Source: a virus. From it: 64,000 nucleotides of DNA. Below the pieces are notes generated by a model that was not told the origin of the DNA, made no database searches, and saw only the letters and a list, made by a program, of their open reading frames with translations. A program made the translations under genes and the position numbers. This document shows, piece by piece, positions 7,820 through 14,463 of the stretch; the stretch's first letter is position 1; each line of letters begins with the position of its first letter. The stretch is from positions 1 to 64,000 of the IMG/VR virus record IMGVR_UViG_3300025870_000008, one strand, 5' to 3'.

Positions 7820-8038
7820 ATGATAGTAAAAGTAATAGAAAATCCCAATATAAAAGGTTGGTTTCAAATATTCCAACTTGATATGTTAATTGATGAAATA
7901 AGAAGTCAGTCGTTGGCAATGAGGAAAGCCCAACGTATTGCAAGAAAAAATGGTTGCAGTAATTTTTCGCTTGAAAAAGATGGACGAGAGAAATTAATTA
8001 ATGCAAATACCTTGACATCAACACTTGACTCCATATAG
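7820..8038 (+). CDS. hypothetical small protein
   Basis: 72 residues from the ATG at 7820 (MIVKVIENPNIKGW). This start is chosen because a promoter ends 7 nt upstream. An earlier in-frame TTG is part of its -35 box. Basic middle (RKAQRIARKNG). It contains the next gene's promoter in its last codons. Not recognised. Confidence 0.7.
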   Translation: MIVKVIENPNIKGWFQIFQLDMLIDEIRSQSLAMRKAQRIARKNGCSNFSLEKDGREKLINANTLTSTLDSI

Positions 8039-8039
8039 T
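8012..8039 (+). promoter_or_regulatory. leaderless-type promoter for the gene at 8047
   Basis: TTGACA (8012-8017), a 16-bp spacer and TATAGT (8034-8039), then 7 nt to the ATG. It lies inside the 3' end of the preceding gene. Confidence 0.65.
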
Positions 8040-8046
8040 AGGTAGT

Positions 8047-8304
8047 ATGAAAGAAATTAAAAATATAGCTAAACAACTCAACATCAACAATGCAGGTCTA
8101 TTCGATTCAAAAGAAGAAATGTATGATAAATTAACTTCAAAAGAAATTACTTTAATTAATTTAGTTAAAGCTGAAGAGTTTGTAGAAGATTTATATCGCT
8201 CGACCACTTCTGAAACTAACGCTAAGTTGTTTCCGCCCGAACAATCTTTCTTTAAATTGAAAGAAATTCTAAGAGAATGCAGGTTATTGCAAAAAGGGGG
8301 TTGA
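8047..8304 (+). CDS. hypothetical small protein
   Basis: 85 residues, predicted helical (MKEIKNIAKQLNINNAG, LVKAEEFVEDLYRS). It has a leaderless-type promoter and no Shine-Dalgarno. Its TGA stop lies within the -35 box of the next gene (GGTTGACA). Not recognised. Confidence 0.7.
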   Translation: MKEIKNIAKQLNINNAGLFDSKEEMYDKLTSKEITLINLVKAEEFVEDLYRSTTSETNAKLFPPEQSFFKLKEILRECRLLQKGG

Positions 8305-8329
8305 CATTACTTCTTAGCTCAACTATGGT
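8301..8329 (+). promoter_or_regulatory. promoter of the 8369-9204 pair
   Basis: TTGACA (8301-8306), a 17-bp spacer and TATGGT (8324-8329). Leader of about 33 nt with an AAAGGA Shine-Dalgarno near 8358-8363. Confidence 0.65.
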
Positions 8330-8368
8330 AGTCTTATATTAATCACCAATCACAACAAAAGGAAAATT

Positions 8369-8566
8369 ATGAATATCGCAAAATGTGCTCAAGCAACCGC
8401 AATTATGAACAACGTCCGCAATGGAAACTATGTAAGGGGTATGAAGTTTGCAAACTTTGGATCAGTAACAGAAGATAGTTTAATAGCTCAACAAAAAGAA
8501 GCGGACAGAAGATTGCGCGAAATACAAGCATTGCGAGCAAAACAAAAAGTTGCTAAATTTGTATGA
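8369..8566 (+). CDS. hypothetical small basic protein
   Basis: 65 residues, basic C-terminal helix (EADRRLREIQALRAKQKVAK). Leadered promoter and AAAGGA Shine-Dalgarno. The stop overlaps the ATG of the thioredoxin-like gene (ATGA), so the two proteins are made together. Not recognised. Confidence 0.75.
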   Translation: MNIAKCAQATAIMNNVRNGNYVRGMKFANFGSVTEDSLIAQQKEADRRLREIQALRAKQKVAKFV

Positions 8567-9204
8567 AATATTTTATTTTATTTTTAGCTTCGTTTGTTTC
8601 TAGTTATGGAAATAAATTTATGCAACATCTTATTAATCCTTGGTATACAACCCAAGATTTAGATGAAAAAAGAGAAATTGGTAATAAAATTATTAACTTA
8701 ATGCATAAACATAATTATGGCAAAATCGGCAGGGATGGAATTAGATATAATGATGGAGGATGGTCGAAGGCGATCACCCTCAACCTTAGACAATTCGACA
8801 AAATAAATAAACCATTTAATCTAAAACTAAAAACAATAGATGGCAGAGTATACAATACGAAAGATCATTTAGGTAAAATAGTTTTTATTGATTTTTTTGC
8901 CACTTTCTGCAGTCCATGCAAAATAAACACAAATAATCTTATTAAAATAAAAGATAAATACGAAGACGAAGTATCTGTGTTGATAATATCAACAGATAGA
9001 AATAAAAATAATATAATTCAATATCAATCTCAATTAAAACATAAATTTGCAACCCATTTCGACTCAAAAGGTAGAAATAATAAATATAGTAAAGAATGGG
9101 GGGCAACTCTTGGAACTATATATATTATAAATAAAGATGGAACATTGCATGATATACATGGACACAAAAATATTTTTCATAAAGTTGAAAAACTTATACT
9201 ATAA
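8563..9204 (+). CDS. exported thioredoxin-like (TlpA/ResA-type) protein
   Basis: 213 residues. The first about 20 (MKYFILFLASFVSSYGNKF) look like a signal peptide or membrane anchor. A thioredoxin fold of the TlpA/ResA type follows. The redox motif C-S-P-C lies near residue 115, in the FIDFFATFCSPCK context, and is followed by VLIISTDRNKNN and a later TIYIINKDG strand. Members of this family act as disulfide reductants or oxidants outside the cytoplasm. It is translationally coupled to the small basic protein upstream. A phage could use it to change redox state in the envelope or to help fold cysteine-rich proteins. The target is unknown. Confidence 0.8.
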   Translation: MKYFILFLASFVSSYGNKFMQHLINPWYTTQDLDEKREIGNKIINLMHKHNYGKIGRDGIRYNDGGWSKAITLNLRQFDKINKPFNLKLKTIDGRVYNTKDHLGKIVFIDFFATFCSPCKINTNNLIKIKDKYEDEVSVLIISTDRNKNNIIQYQSQLKHKFATHFDSKGRNNKYSKEWGATLGTIYIINKDGTLHDIHGHKNIFHKVEKLIL

Positions 9205-9244
9205 TATATAATATATAATATATAAAATGAAATGTAAATAATAC

Positions 9245-9273
9245 TTGACAAATAACCAAATAAATAGTATTAT
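9245..9273 (+). promoter_or_regulatory. promoter of the structured ncRNA
   Basis: TTGACA (9245-9250), a 17-bp spacer and TATTAT (9268-9273). The predicted start is near 9280. No gene follows within 490 nt. Confidence 0.7.
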
Positions 9274-9279
9274 ATATAC

Positions 9280-9743
9280 ATAATCAAAATTGAGAACCAA
9301 ACTCAAGTAAATAAAATAAATTGATCTTTTACATTTTAATTTGAGCCTAGTCTAATCTCGCAAGAGAAGGGAATCATCGTTTAAATGCCTAAGCTAGACT
9401 CAATTCATTTTAATTCCTACAAGTAGCTAACATTAATCTTAGCGGACAAATAAAACTATTTGTAGGAAAACTTTGGAAGGGCTTATAATCCTTCCTGTGG
9501 GTGACTGAAATAACCTGTTGTGAGCGGGTTAAGGTATACGATTCTCTGTGGTGGAGTACCGATGGGCAAATGTCTGAGGTAGGATTTTCCCAATCCAATT
9601 GTAGTACGAGTAGGCACATAATGAACTAATGTTCACACCGAAAGTTGGGAGTATGTAGTAATCTCCCCCCACATCTATTTCTCCTATCCCACCCCTCGCC
9701 CGTTCTCAGTTACTCCTTTTGTGCTGAGAGCGGGCTTTTTATT
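9280..9743 (+). ncRNA. structured non-coding RNA of about 460 nt, unassigned
   Basis: A stretch with no plausible protein, bounded by a consensus promoter and an intrinsic terminator, and visibly richer in G/C than its flanks. Paired segments: TTGAGCCTAG (9341-9350) with CTAGACTCAA (9394-9403), enclosing TCTC-GCAA-GAGA (9356-9367), a GNRA tetraloop hairpin; a 13-nt arm at 9414-9426 with 9456-9468 (one wobble), enclosing CTAA/TTAG; GGAAGG (9475) with CCTTCC (9490); AACCTG (9512) with CGGGTT (9525); GGGAG (9647) with CTCCC (9663). No match to tmRNA, RNase P RNA or group I/II intron core sequences was seen. In size and setting it recalls the large ornate phage RNAs (GOLLD, ROOL). Identity with either is not claimed. 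Confidence 0.75.
9698..9743 (+). terminator. intrinsic terminator of the ncRNA
   Basis: GCCCGTTCTCAG (9698-9709) pairs with CTGAGAGCGGGC (9724-9735) through 12 positions including one G-T wobble, with a 14-nt loop. TTTTTATTT follows. The T-tract runs into the -35 box of the next promoter. Confidence 0.85.
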
Positions 9744-9771
9744 TGACACGGTAGGGAAACTAGACTAGTAT
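9743..9771 (+). promoter_or_regulatory. leaderless-type promoter for the gene at 9778
   Basis: TTGACA (9743-9748), a 17-bp spacer, TAGTAT (9766-9771), then 6 nt to the ATG. Confidence 0.8.
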
Positions 9772-9777
9772 ACCATC

Positions 9778-10068
9778 ATGAATACATTATTAAAGATATT
9801 ATCGAAAGACCAATTTGGTTTTGTTACTAAAAACGACCTTGATATTCTTGAGGAGGAAATGCCTAATTTACCATTACTACTTCGTTTTGGGTGCGGACGC
9901 AAAGTTATTCAGTCGTATCAAGTTCGTGCAGCTGTTGAAAGCACTGAGCGAGACGGCGATTATCTTCGTGATGTTTCTATCGCTAGCCAAACTATAGATG
10001 AGATGGCCAAGTCTCCCTTTATACCTTTTGCTGTTAAACAAGCAATTGAGAATATGAGGTCTTGGTAA
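9778..10068 (+). CDS. hypothetical protein
   Basis: 96 residues, mixed charge, with a likely helical C-terminus (FAVKQAIENMRSW) and a central LLRFGCGRKVIQSYQV. Leaderless-type promoter directly after the ncRNA terminator. No recognised family. Confidence 0.75.
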   Translation: MNTLLKILSKDQFGFVTKNDLDILEEEMPNLPLLLRFGCGRKVIQSYQVRAAVESTERDGDYLRDVSIASQTIDEMAKSPFIPFAVKQAIENMRSW

Positions 10069-10131
10069 TAGAATTTTCACACACGGGATCATTATGAACC
10101 CTTAACACAATAACTATATGGAGATTATAAT

Positions 10132-10176
10132 ATGTTTATCAATATACCTAGGACTCAAATTACTTTTAGATTATGA
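10132..10176 (+). CDS. 14-residue leader-like peptide (tentative)
   Basis: MFINIPRTQITFRL, with GGAG about 8 nt before the ATG. Its stop overlaps the ATG of the next gene as ATGA. The ribosome site in front of this mini-frame is better than that of the next gene, so it may load ribosomes for it. Too short to be certain. Confidence 0.4.
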   Translation: MFINIPRTQITFRL

Positions 10177-10364
10177 TTCTAATTAAATTTATAAAAAAAA
10201 TATTTTATTATTCTTTATCTTTGTTTCTATTATTTTATGCTAGCTTATTAGCTAAAGAATGGTTAATACCATGGTATCTAAATGCATATGATAAAGAAGC
10301 CTCCTGGGAAAATATGTATGAAGATAATAATAACTTACTTCCCAACCCTGTATATAATAAATAA
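10173..10364 (+). CDS. small single-pass membrane protein
   Basis: 63 residues: a short basic start (MILIKFIKKIF), a hydrophobic segment (YYSLSLFLLFYASLLA, about residues 12-27), then KEWLIPWY and an acidic, asparagine-rich tail. The order of hydrophobic stretch and PWY resembles the N-terminus of the exported thioredoxin-like protein (FLASFVSS...INPWY). Probably sits in the inner membrane. Function unknown. Confidence 0.65.
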   Translation: MILIKFIKKIFYYSLSLFLLFYASLLAKEWLIPWYLNAYDKEASWENMYEDNNNLLPNPVYNK

Positions 10365-10490
10365 CAGTATATAGAAATATACAATAGAGTATAATACAAA
10401 TAAAAACAATTCAAATAAAATAATAAATAAACTAAATAAATTTAAAATATATTTATAATGTAGTATCATAATGTCATATACTAGGCCCCC

Positions 10491-10563
10491 TAAGTCCTTA
10501 AGTATCAAGCACTTACGGCGGGCCGCCGCCATGCTATCTAAGTGTTTGGTATTCAGGCATTTA
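10491..10563. repeat. double-palindrome boundary element, copy 1
   Basis: 73 bp: left arm 10491-10515, GC-rich centre of 23 bp with GGGCCGCCGCC, right arm 10539-10563. Each arm reads TAAGT...CACTTA or its complement around a TTGAT-n-ATCAA-like core. The -35 of the next promoter begins 27 bp after the right arm. Confidence 0.9.
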
Positions 10564-10590
10564 GGCGATAAAAATTATTTAACTTTTTTC

Positions 10591-10619
10591 TTGCTATAAC
10601 TAACAAACCGCCTTATTGT
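10591..10619 (+). promoter_or_regulatory. element-linked leaderless promoter for the gene at 10626
   Basis: TTGCTA (10591-10596), 17 bp, TATTGT (10614-10619), 6 nt to the ATG. Preceded by the AT-rich and T-tract sequence (AATTATTTAAC then TTTTTTC) shared by the other copies. Confidence 0.8.
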
Positions 10620-10625
10620 AGTTAT

Positions 10626-11027
10626 ATGATTAAGAGAAACCAACACGACCCACGATACATCATCAAGAAGAATCGTCCCGTATATGTTTACAAGAATCTA
10701 CACAAAGATTGTTGGAGCATCAAGCAACATGGTTTAGTTAAGGCTCATATTCCCAGGGGAGAAAGTATTGGGCTTTGGGATTGCTATTTTCATGTTGACA
10801 TCAAGGGTAGAGAAAAGGTTCTTCGTGAGAAGCGTAAGAATGTTCATGCTTTTGTTAAGGGTTATCTTCAGGATGCTGAGAACGTTAACATAGATAAGCC
10901 CGCCACAGAGGTAACCTATAACCCATATAAGTATGAAACTTTTGTTGACAAGAACACCGAGAAGTTTGTATACTATGCAGATGAAGTTTTATTATCACAC
11001 AACCAAGTAACCGCCTATATACCATGA
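10626..11027 (+). CDS. hypothetical basic protein
   Basis: 133 residues, basic and aromatic (RPVYVYKNLHKDCWSIKQHG, then GREKVLREKRKNVHAFVKGY). Its second half reads like a small beta/alpha domain. The start is fixed by the promoter 6 nt upstream and lies 135 bp after the start of boundary element copy 1. The stop overlaps the next ATG. Not recognised. Confidence 0.8.
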   Translation: MIKRNQHDPRYIIKKNRPVYVYKNLHKDCWSIKQHGLVKAHIPRGESIGLWDCYFHVDIKGREKVLREKRKNVHAFVKGYLQDAENVNIDKPATEVTYNPYKYETFVDKNTEKFVYYADEVLLSHNQVTAYIP

Positions 11028-11221
11028 GAATAGAAGAAAGAATGATAGATTATGCCCAAAAGTGGTATAAAGTGAACGACTTAGAGACAGAGAAAAAGAA
11101 CGGATCCGATCTTTATCTTCGTGTCAATGACAATGTATTTACTGAAGTCTCACACTGTGACATCAGACAAAAAGCCATTTTATGGTTGCAATCAGAACTA
11201 GAAGGAGTAATGTATAGTTAA
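11024..11221 (+). CDS. hypothetical small protein
   Basis: 65 residues (MRIEERMIDYAQKWYKVNDL), mixed charge, predicted helix-strand-helix. Coupled to the gene before by ATGA. It ends immediately before the next ATG. Not recognised. Confidence 0.75.
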   Translation: MRIEERMIDYAQKWYKVNDLETEKKNGSDLYLRVNDNVFTEVSHCDIRQKAILWLQSELEGVMYS

Positions 11222-11425
11222 ATGAAAGAAGAATTAAAAGCAATTAGATGTGCCATTGACGGAGTCGCTGACGAGATTTTAGAAGATCGTAGACATGCAA
11301 ACATGGGAGACCTCGTCAAGGCAATGGAGAATATCAGCAGTACTCTCTGCACTATCAGCTATGACTTAAAAGATTTAGTTGAAGCAAAAAAGTTTCAGAA
11401 TGAATTAACGACAGCCTTAAGATAG
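11222..11425 (+). CDS. hypothetical helical protein
   Basis: 67 residues, nearly all predicted helix with heptad-like hydrophobics (MKEELKAIRCAIDGVADEIL, CTISYDLKDLVEAKKF). It could form a small coiled-coil dimer. It directly abuts the preceding stop, closes its unit and is followed by boundary element copy 2. Confidence 0.75.
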   Translation: MKEELKAIRCAIDGVADEILEDRRHANMGDLVKAMENISSTLCTISYDLKDLVEAKKFQNELTTALR

Positions 11426-11430
11426 TTTTG

Positions 11431-11503
11431 TAAGTCGCTCACTCTTAACCACTTAGGGTGAGCGGCGGCAATTTGCCTTAAGTGCTTAGTGTACAAAGAC
11501 TTA
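11431..11503. repeat. double-palindrome boundary element, copy 2
   Basis: 73 bp: arms 11431-11455 and 11479-11503, centre with GAGCGGCGGC. The left arm is the most diverged of the set but keeps TAAGTC at one end and CACTTA at the other. Again 27 bp to the -35. Confidence 0.9.
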
Positions 11504-11530
11504 TGGAAGTAAAATTAATTAGCTTTTTTC

Positions 11531-11559
11531 TTGTGTTATTTTGGAAACGGGTTTAGTAT
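11531..11559 (+). promoter_or_regulatory. element-linked leaderless promoter for the gene at 11566
   Basis: TTGTGT (11531-11536), 17 bp, TAGTAT (11554-11559), 6 nt to the ATG. Confidence 0.8.
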
Positions 11560-11565
11560 TATATT

Positions 11566-11730
11566 ATGAATACGATTGATATAACTCCTACATGGTCAGC
11601 GCTCGTTCCTATTATGATCGAGGTGTTGAAAAACCCAAAAGCTAACAAAACAGCAAAAGCGGAAGTAACACAAGAATTACTTCGCCTCGCAAAGATCGTA
11701 GACGACCAAAACAAAAAAGTCGTCAAATGA
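11566..11730 (+). CDS. hypothetical small basic protein
   Basis: 54 residues: MNTIDITPTWSALVPIMIEV then a basic helix (KTAKAEVTQELLRLAKIVDD). The start is given by the leaderless promoter, exactly 135 bp from the start of boundary element copy 2. The arrangement of a hydrophobic first half and basic helix is unassigned. Its stop is followed at once by another promoter. Confidence 0.75.
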   Translation: MNTIDITPTWSALVPIMIEVLKNPKANKTAKAEVTQELLRLAKIVDDQNKKVVK

Positions 11731-11731
11731 T

Positions 11732-11760
11732 TTGACACCAACCCGTAATTAGTATAGTTT
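11732..11760 (+). promoter_or_regulatory. leaderless-type promoter for the gene at 11767
   Basis: TTGACA (11732-11737), 17 bp, TAGTTT (11755-11760), 6 nt to the ATG. No boundary element precedes this one. Confidence 0.8.
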
Positions 11761-11766
11761 AGTATT

Positions 11767-11991
11767 ATGACACAAGACAAGATATTACAAACCATTCGTC
11801 AAATTTGCGAAGGCAACATGAGGTATGCCGATGCCATGGATCGAGTCAATCTCGAACGCGGCAAAGAACTTGGCGTAGATGGATTCACTGTTCAATCGGC
11901 TGAAGAAGCTCTTGCGGATCTCATTTGCTCTCTACAAGACTTTGAACACGAACTATGTATCAATGGCTCAATGGAGGGGGCATCATTATGA
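11767..11991 (+). CDS. hypothetical acidic protein
   Basis: 74 residues, acidic and helical (QDKILQTIRQICEGNMRYAD, EEALADLICSLQDFEHEL). First gene of a run of six overlapping or abutting genes. It ends in an ATGA overlap. Not recognised. Confidence 0.75.
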   Translation: MTQDKILQTIRQICEGNMRYADAMDRVNLERGKELGVDGFTVQSAEEALADLICSLQDFEHELCINGSMEGASL

Positions 11992-12194
11992 TAGTATTAG
12001 ATACACCAACACAAATCGAGGCATTTAGACTTCGTACATTACTCAAAGGCTTAAAACTTGAAACCATGGGCATGAAGATGTCGAGAGGTGCAAGTTGTTA
12101 TCAAATTGTCAAAGAAGATTTTGGCTTCAAAGGTAACAAGCAAAAAGTCTACGAACAATTCAAAGAATTATTAAAAAAGGAGAAATTAGCATGA
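11988..12194 (+). CDS. hypothetical small basic protein
   Basis: 68 residues from the ATG in the ATGA overlap (MIVLDTPTQIEAFRLRTLLK). A strong GGAGGGGG Shine-Dalgarno lies 7-15 nt upstream, so this start is preferred to an earlier in-frame ATG. The motif IEAFRLRTLLKGLKLETMGM recalls small phage proteins that begin the same way, but the family has no known function. Confidence 0.75.
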   Translation: MIVLDTPTQIEAFRLRTLLKGLKLETMGMKMSRGASCYQIVKEDFGFKGNKQKVYEQFKELLKKEKLA

Positions 12195-12391
12195 CACAAG
12201 CACAAGTAGAATCACGAGTAGAATCTTGGAATTGGAACATGAACATATTTGAAATTTATGATGAACTTAGAGATAATCACACCTCACAACAACAAGAACA
12301 ATTACTCACACATGCTTACAAATTTTTTAATAAAGATTCTAACATTTTAGAGCTTGCAAACCACTTCGGAATATATAGTATAGAAGAATGA
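12191..12391 (+). CDS. hypothetical small protein
   Basis: 66 residues, helical and glutamine-rich (DELRDNHTSQQQEQLLTHAY). ATGA overlaps at both ends. Not recognised. Confidence 0.7.
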   Translation: MTQAQVESRVESWNWNMNIFEIYDELRDNHTSQQQEQLLTHAYKFFNKDSNILELANHFGIYSIEE

Positions 12392-12645
12392 AAAACAATT
12401 ATATAGAAGCAACCTGCATCGGCAGACCACTAGACTTACCAACTTGGGACGAACCAAGCGAGCTTTGGGAACTTTTCTTTGAAGAATCTCCAACCCCTTA
12501 TCATCCTTATGAGGATAGAGATATTATTTCCGTAAGTTTTGAATCGGCACAAGAGGTGACTAATGCTTACAATTATTACAACCAAAACCCATCCAAAGGA
12601 GGTGCATATGAAGAGTCTATTGAAGAAAATTTATCATTGGTTTAA
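12388..12645 (+). CDS. hypothetical acidic protein
   Basis: 85 residues, acidic and aromatic/proline-rich (LPTWDEPSELWELFFEESP). Begins in an ATGA overlap. Its last 38 nt are shared out of frame with the next gene. Not recognised. Confidence 0.7.
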   Translation: MKNNYIEATCIGRPLDLPTWDEPSELWELFFEESPTPYHPYEDRDIISVSFESAQEVTNAYNYYNQNPSKGGAYEESIEENLSLV

Positions 12646-12841
12646 TCCGATATACAAAATTGTTTATAAAACAATGGACGGGCGAATAGAAATGTACACT
12701 ATAGAACAACCTCGCCACCGCCACGAATTTGGCAATATGAAAGAAGGGAAATCCGTGGTGGGTTTTCGATCATTTTGCATCAATCGTGATGCCGTACGTT
12801 CATTTCGTTACGATAGAATCGTCTCACTTAACAAAATTTAA
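12608..12841 (+). CDS. hypothetical basic protein
   Basis: 77 residues, basic, starting with a possible amphipathic or hydrophobic helix (MKSLLKKIYHWFNPIYKIVY). The ATG at 12608 is chosen for its excellent Shine-Dalgarno AAAGGAGG 5 nt upstream. It overlaps the preceding gene by 38 nt. Not recognised. Confidence 0.7.
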   Translation: MKSLLKKIYHWFNPIYKIVYKTMDGRIEMYTIEQPRHRHEFGNMKEGKSVVGFRSFCINRDAVRSFRYDRIVSLNKI

Positions 12842-12842
12842 T

Positions 12843-13001
12843 ATGAAACAAAAAACGGAACAATTAACCCTTCCTGAAATAGTCCGCAGATTAGGACATA
12901 TGCTCGCTCAAAGAGAGCGACGTGGAGATAGCTCACAAGATTATCTTGAAAGAAAAAAGATGCACGATAATTTATTGAGAAAGCTTTATAAGAGCTCCTA
13001 A
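12843..13001 (+). CDS. hypothetical small basic protein
   Basis: 52 residues, highly charged (LPEIVRRLGHMLAQRERRG, SQDYLERKKMHDNLLRKLY), predicted helical. It starts 1 nt after the preceding stop. Its TAA is the first three bases of boundary element copy 3, so gene end and element are fused. Confidence 0.65.
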   Translation: MKQKTEQLTLPEIVRRLGHMLAQRERRGDSSQDYLERKKMHDNLLRKLYKSS

Positions 13002-13071
13002 GTCATTGATGGTTAAGCACTTAGGTGCTTGGCCCGCCGCGCGCTCTAAGTGTTTGATATTCAGTGGTTTA
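12999..13071. repeat. double-palindrome boundary element, copy 3
   Basis: 73 bp: arms 12999-13023 and 13047-13071, centre with GGCCCGCCGCGCGC. The left arm begins inside the stop codon of the upstream gene. The -35 begins 27 bp after the right arm. Confidence 0.9.
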
Positions 13072-13098
13072 GGTAAGTAAAATTAATTCTTTTTTTTC

Positions 13099-13127
13099 TT
13101 GTGTTATTTTGTTTTTTGGATTACTAT
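13099..13127 (+). promoter_or_regulatory. element-linked leaderless promoter for the gene at 13134
   Basis: TTGTGT (13099-13104), 17 bp, TACTAT (13122-13127), 6 nt to the ATG. Confidence 0.8.
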
Positions 13128-13133
13128 ATATAT

Positions 13134-13250
13134 ATGAAAGCAAGAGAATTAAAAGTAAGAAAACCAATCCTTTTTACCAAATCGCGTCCACACAAGGTGA
13201 GCGTCAAAACAATCCACAGAAAACTCAAACACAAGGAGGCATTAGCATGA
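13134..13250 (+). CDS. 38-residue very basic peptide
   Basis: A 38-residue frame (MKARELKVRKPILFTKSRPH onward) rich in K, R and H. It is supported by the leaderless promoter 6 nt upstream, the 135-bp distance from element copy 3 and an ATGA overlap with the next gene. It contains the next gene's Shine-Dalgarno near its end. Net charge strongly positive, so nucleic-acid binding is possible. Not recognised. Confidence 0.7.
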   Translation: MKARELKVRKPILFTKSRPHKVSVKTIHRKLKHKEALA

Positions 13251-13486
13251 ACATCAATCCCGAATTTAATTCCAAAGAAACCCCGTCTGCCGTTGGAGCA
13301 ATGCAAACATCTATGCAATGGTTATGGGAGAATTTTGTCGAGCCTCGTAAGCATGAACTTGATGGCGATGATACCGATATGCTTGCAATGGTTGGTTCAG
13401 TTTTGCTAGACATCGCAAGCGATGCCGAAGCATACCATGAAGTTCAAGGGGAAAAATTTATCGAAAGTCCATATTCTCGCAATTAA
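13247..13486 (+). CDS. hypothetical acidic protein
   Basis: 79 residues from the ATG at 13247 (MNINPEFNSKETPSAVGAMQ). This start is supported by AGGAGG 7 nt upstream and the ATGA overlap. A longer in-frame TTG start at 13109 lies inside the promoter and is rejected. Acidic, with a likely long helix (DTDMLAMVGSVLLDIASDAE). Unknown function. Confidence 0.75.
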   Translation: MNINPEFNSKETPSAVGAMQTSMQWLWENFVEPRKHELDGDDTDMLAMVGSVLLDIASDAEAYHEVQGEKFIESPYSRN

Positions 13487-13489
13487 CTC

Positions 13490-13517
13490 TTGACAAAAAC
13501 AATCACTACTATATTAT
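13490..13517 (+). promoter_or_regulatory. leaderless-type promoter for the DUF932 gene
   Basis: TTGACA (13490-13495), 16 bp, TATTAT (13512-13517), then 7 nt to the ATG, so the -35 to ATG distance is again 29 nt. Confidence 0.75.
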
Positions 13518-13524
13518 AGACATT

Positions 13525-14394
13525 ATGAATAACGAAGAAAATACCACTATCGCTCCTCGCAAATCCGTTAACCTTAACATCTGCGGAGGTAATCACTCAC
13601 TTGTACCACTTGAAGAAATCGCTAATGTGCCAACTCCGCCCGTAGAGTATCGCCAAAAAGAAAATGCTAATGGCGAGCGCACAGTTTCTTATCAACCAAT
13701 CGCTCACCATGAATTGGTGAATCGTACCAAGGGATTCCTTGCGGGTAATGGTTTCACCATTCAAGATGAAGTTCACTCGCTCGCTCGCAACAACAACCAT
13801 TATTTTGGATTGTTCTCTGTTGAGCATCCTAATCGTGAAGCTACTGATCGTGGAACTGTTGTGGGTATTCGCAACTCTCACGACAAAACTTTTCCTGCGG
13901 GATTGTGTGCGGGTGATGCCCCATTCGTTTGCGACAATCTTATTTTTACAAACACGATCAAACTTGCGCGTCGTCACACTCGCAACATTTTGAACGATTT
14001 AGATTTTACTATCAACCGCGCTCTTGGTAAGTTGTTTGGCTTTTGGCATGGTCAAGATGCTCGCATCGAAGCATACAAAAATCGCTCTATCGGGAATGTA
14101 TATGCTAACGATTTGATTGTCAAAGCTGCGCAGGTAGGAGCGCTTCCCAAATCAAAAATCATTGATGTTGTCAATCAATGGGAATCTTCCGATCATCCCG
14201 AATTTCATTCTCGTGATGTGAACTCTCTTTATAATGCTTTCACCGAAGTATATAAAGGTAACTTAACTCAACTTCCAAATCGTTCGGAGGCTTTACATTC
14301 GGTGCTAGATGGTTATGTCGATTTTAATATCGACTCTCACGTTGACAATGTTTTAGATATGGAGGTAGTCGAAGGCGAATTGGTAGAGGTGTAA
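13525..14394 (+). CDS. DUF932 family (phage/plasmid-like) protein
   Basis: 289 residues matching the DUF932 layout. There is an N-terminal YQPIAHHELVNR block, then an FGLFSV segment. The core around residues 110-165 holds VVGIRNSHDKTFPAGLCAG and PFVCDNLIFTNTIKLARRHT, the family's 'R-NSHD...G...FVC-N' signature. The C-terminus is acidic. DUF932 proteins are common in phages and plasmids. Roles near DNA metabolism or anti-defence have been suggested, but none is firmly set. Single-gene unit: leaderless-type promoter in front, intrinsic terminator behind. Confidence 0.85.
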   Translation: MNNEENTTIAPRKSVNLNICGGNHSLVPLEEIANVPTPPVEYRQKENANGERTVSYQPIAHHELVNRTKGFLAGNGFTIQDEVHSLARNNNHYFGLFSVEHPNREATDRGTVVGIRNSHDKTFPAGLCAGDAPFVCDNLIFTNTIKLARRHTRNILNDLDFTINRALGKLFGFWHGQDARIEAYKNRSIGNVYANDLIVKAAQVGALPKSKIIDVVNQWESSDHPEFHSRDVNSLYNAFTEVYKGNLTQLPNRSEALHSVLDGYVDFNIDSHVDNVLDMEVVEGELVEV

Positions 14395-14415
14395 ATAACC
14401 TCATTTGTGTAGCTA

Positions 14416-14444
14416 ACCCCACCCTTTCGGGTGGGGTTTTTTTT
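14416..14444 (+). terminator. intrinsic terminator after the DUF932 gene
   Basis: CCCCACCC (14417-14424), loop TTTC, GGGTGGGG (14429-14436) and a run of eight T. A textbook rho-independent terminator, followed by boundary element copy 4. Confidence 0.95.
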
Positions 14445-14463
14445 GGCTTGGATTGTTGTTTCA

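Noticed and set aside
9410-9619. 69-codon minus-strand frame across the ncRNA
   Set aside because: No promoter or ribosome site, low-quality composition, and it runs antisense through the paired segments of the structured RNA.
9280-9743. tmRNA, RNase P RNA or group I intron
   Set aside because: No tag frame with tRNA-like end, no GAGGAAAGTCC-type P4 sequence and no group I P7/S core were found. It also does not interrupt a gene.
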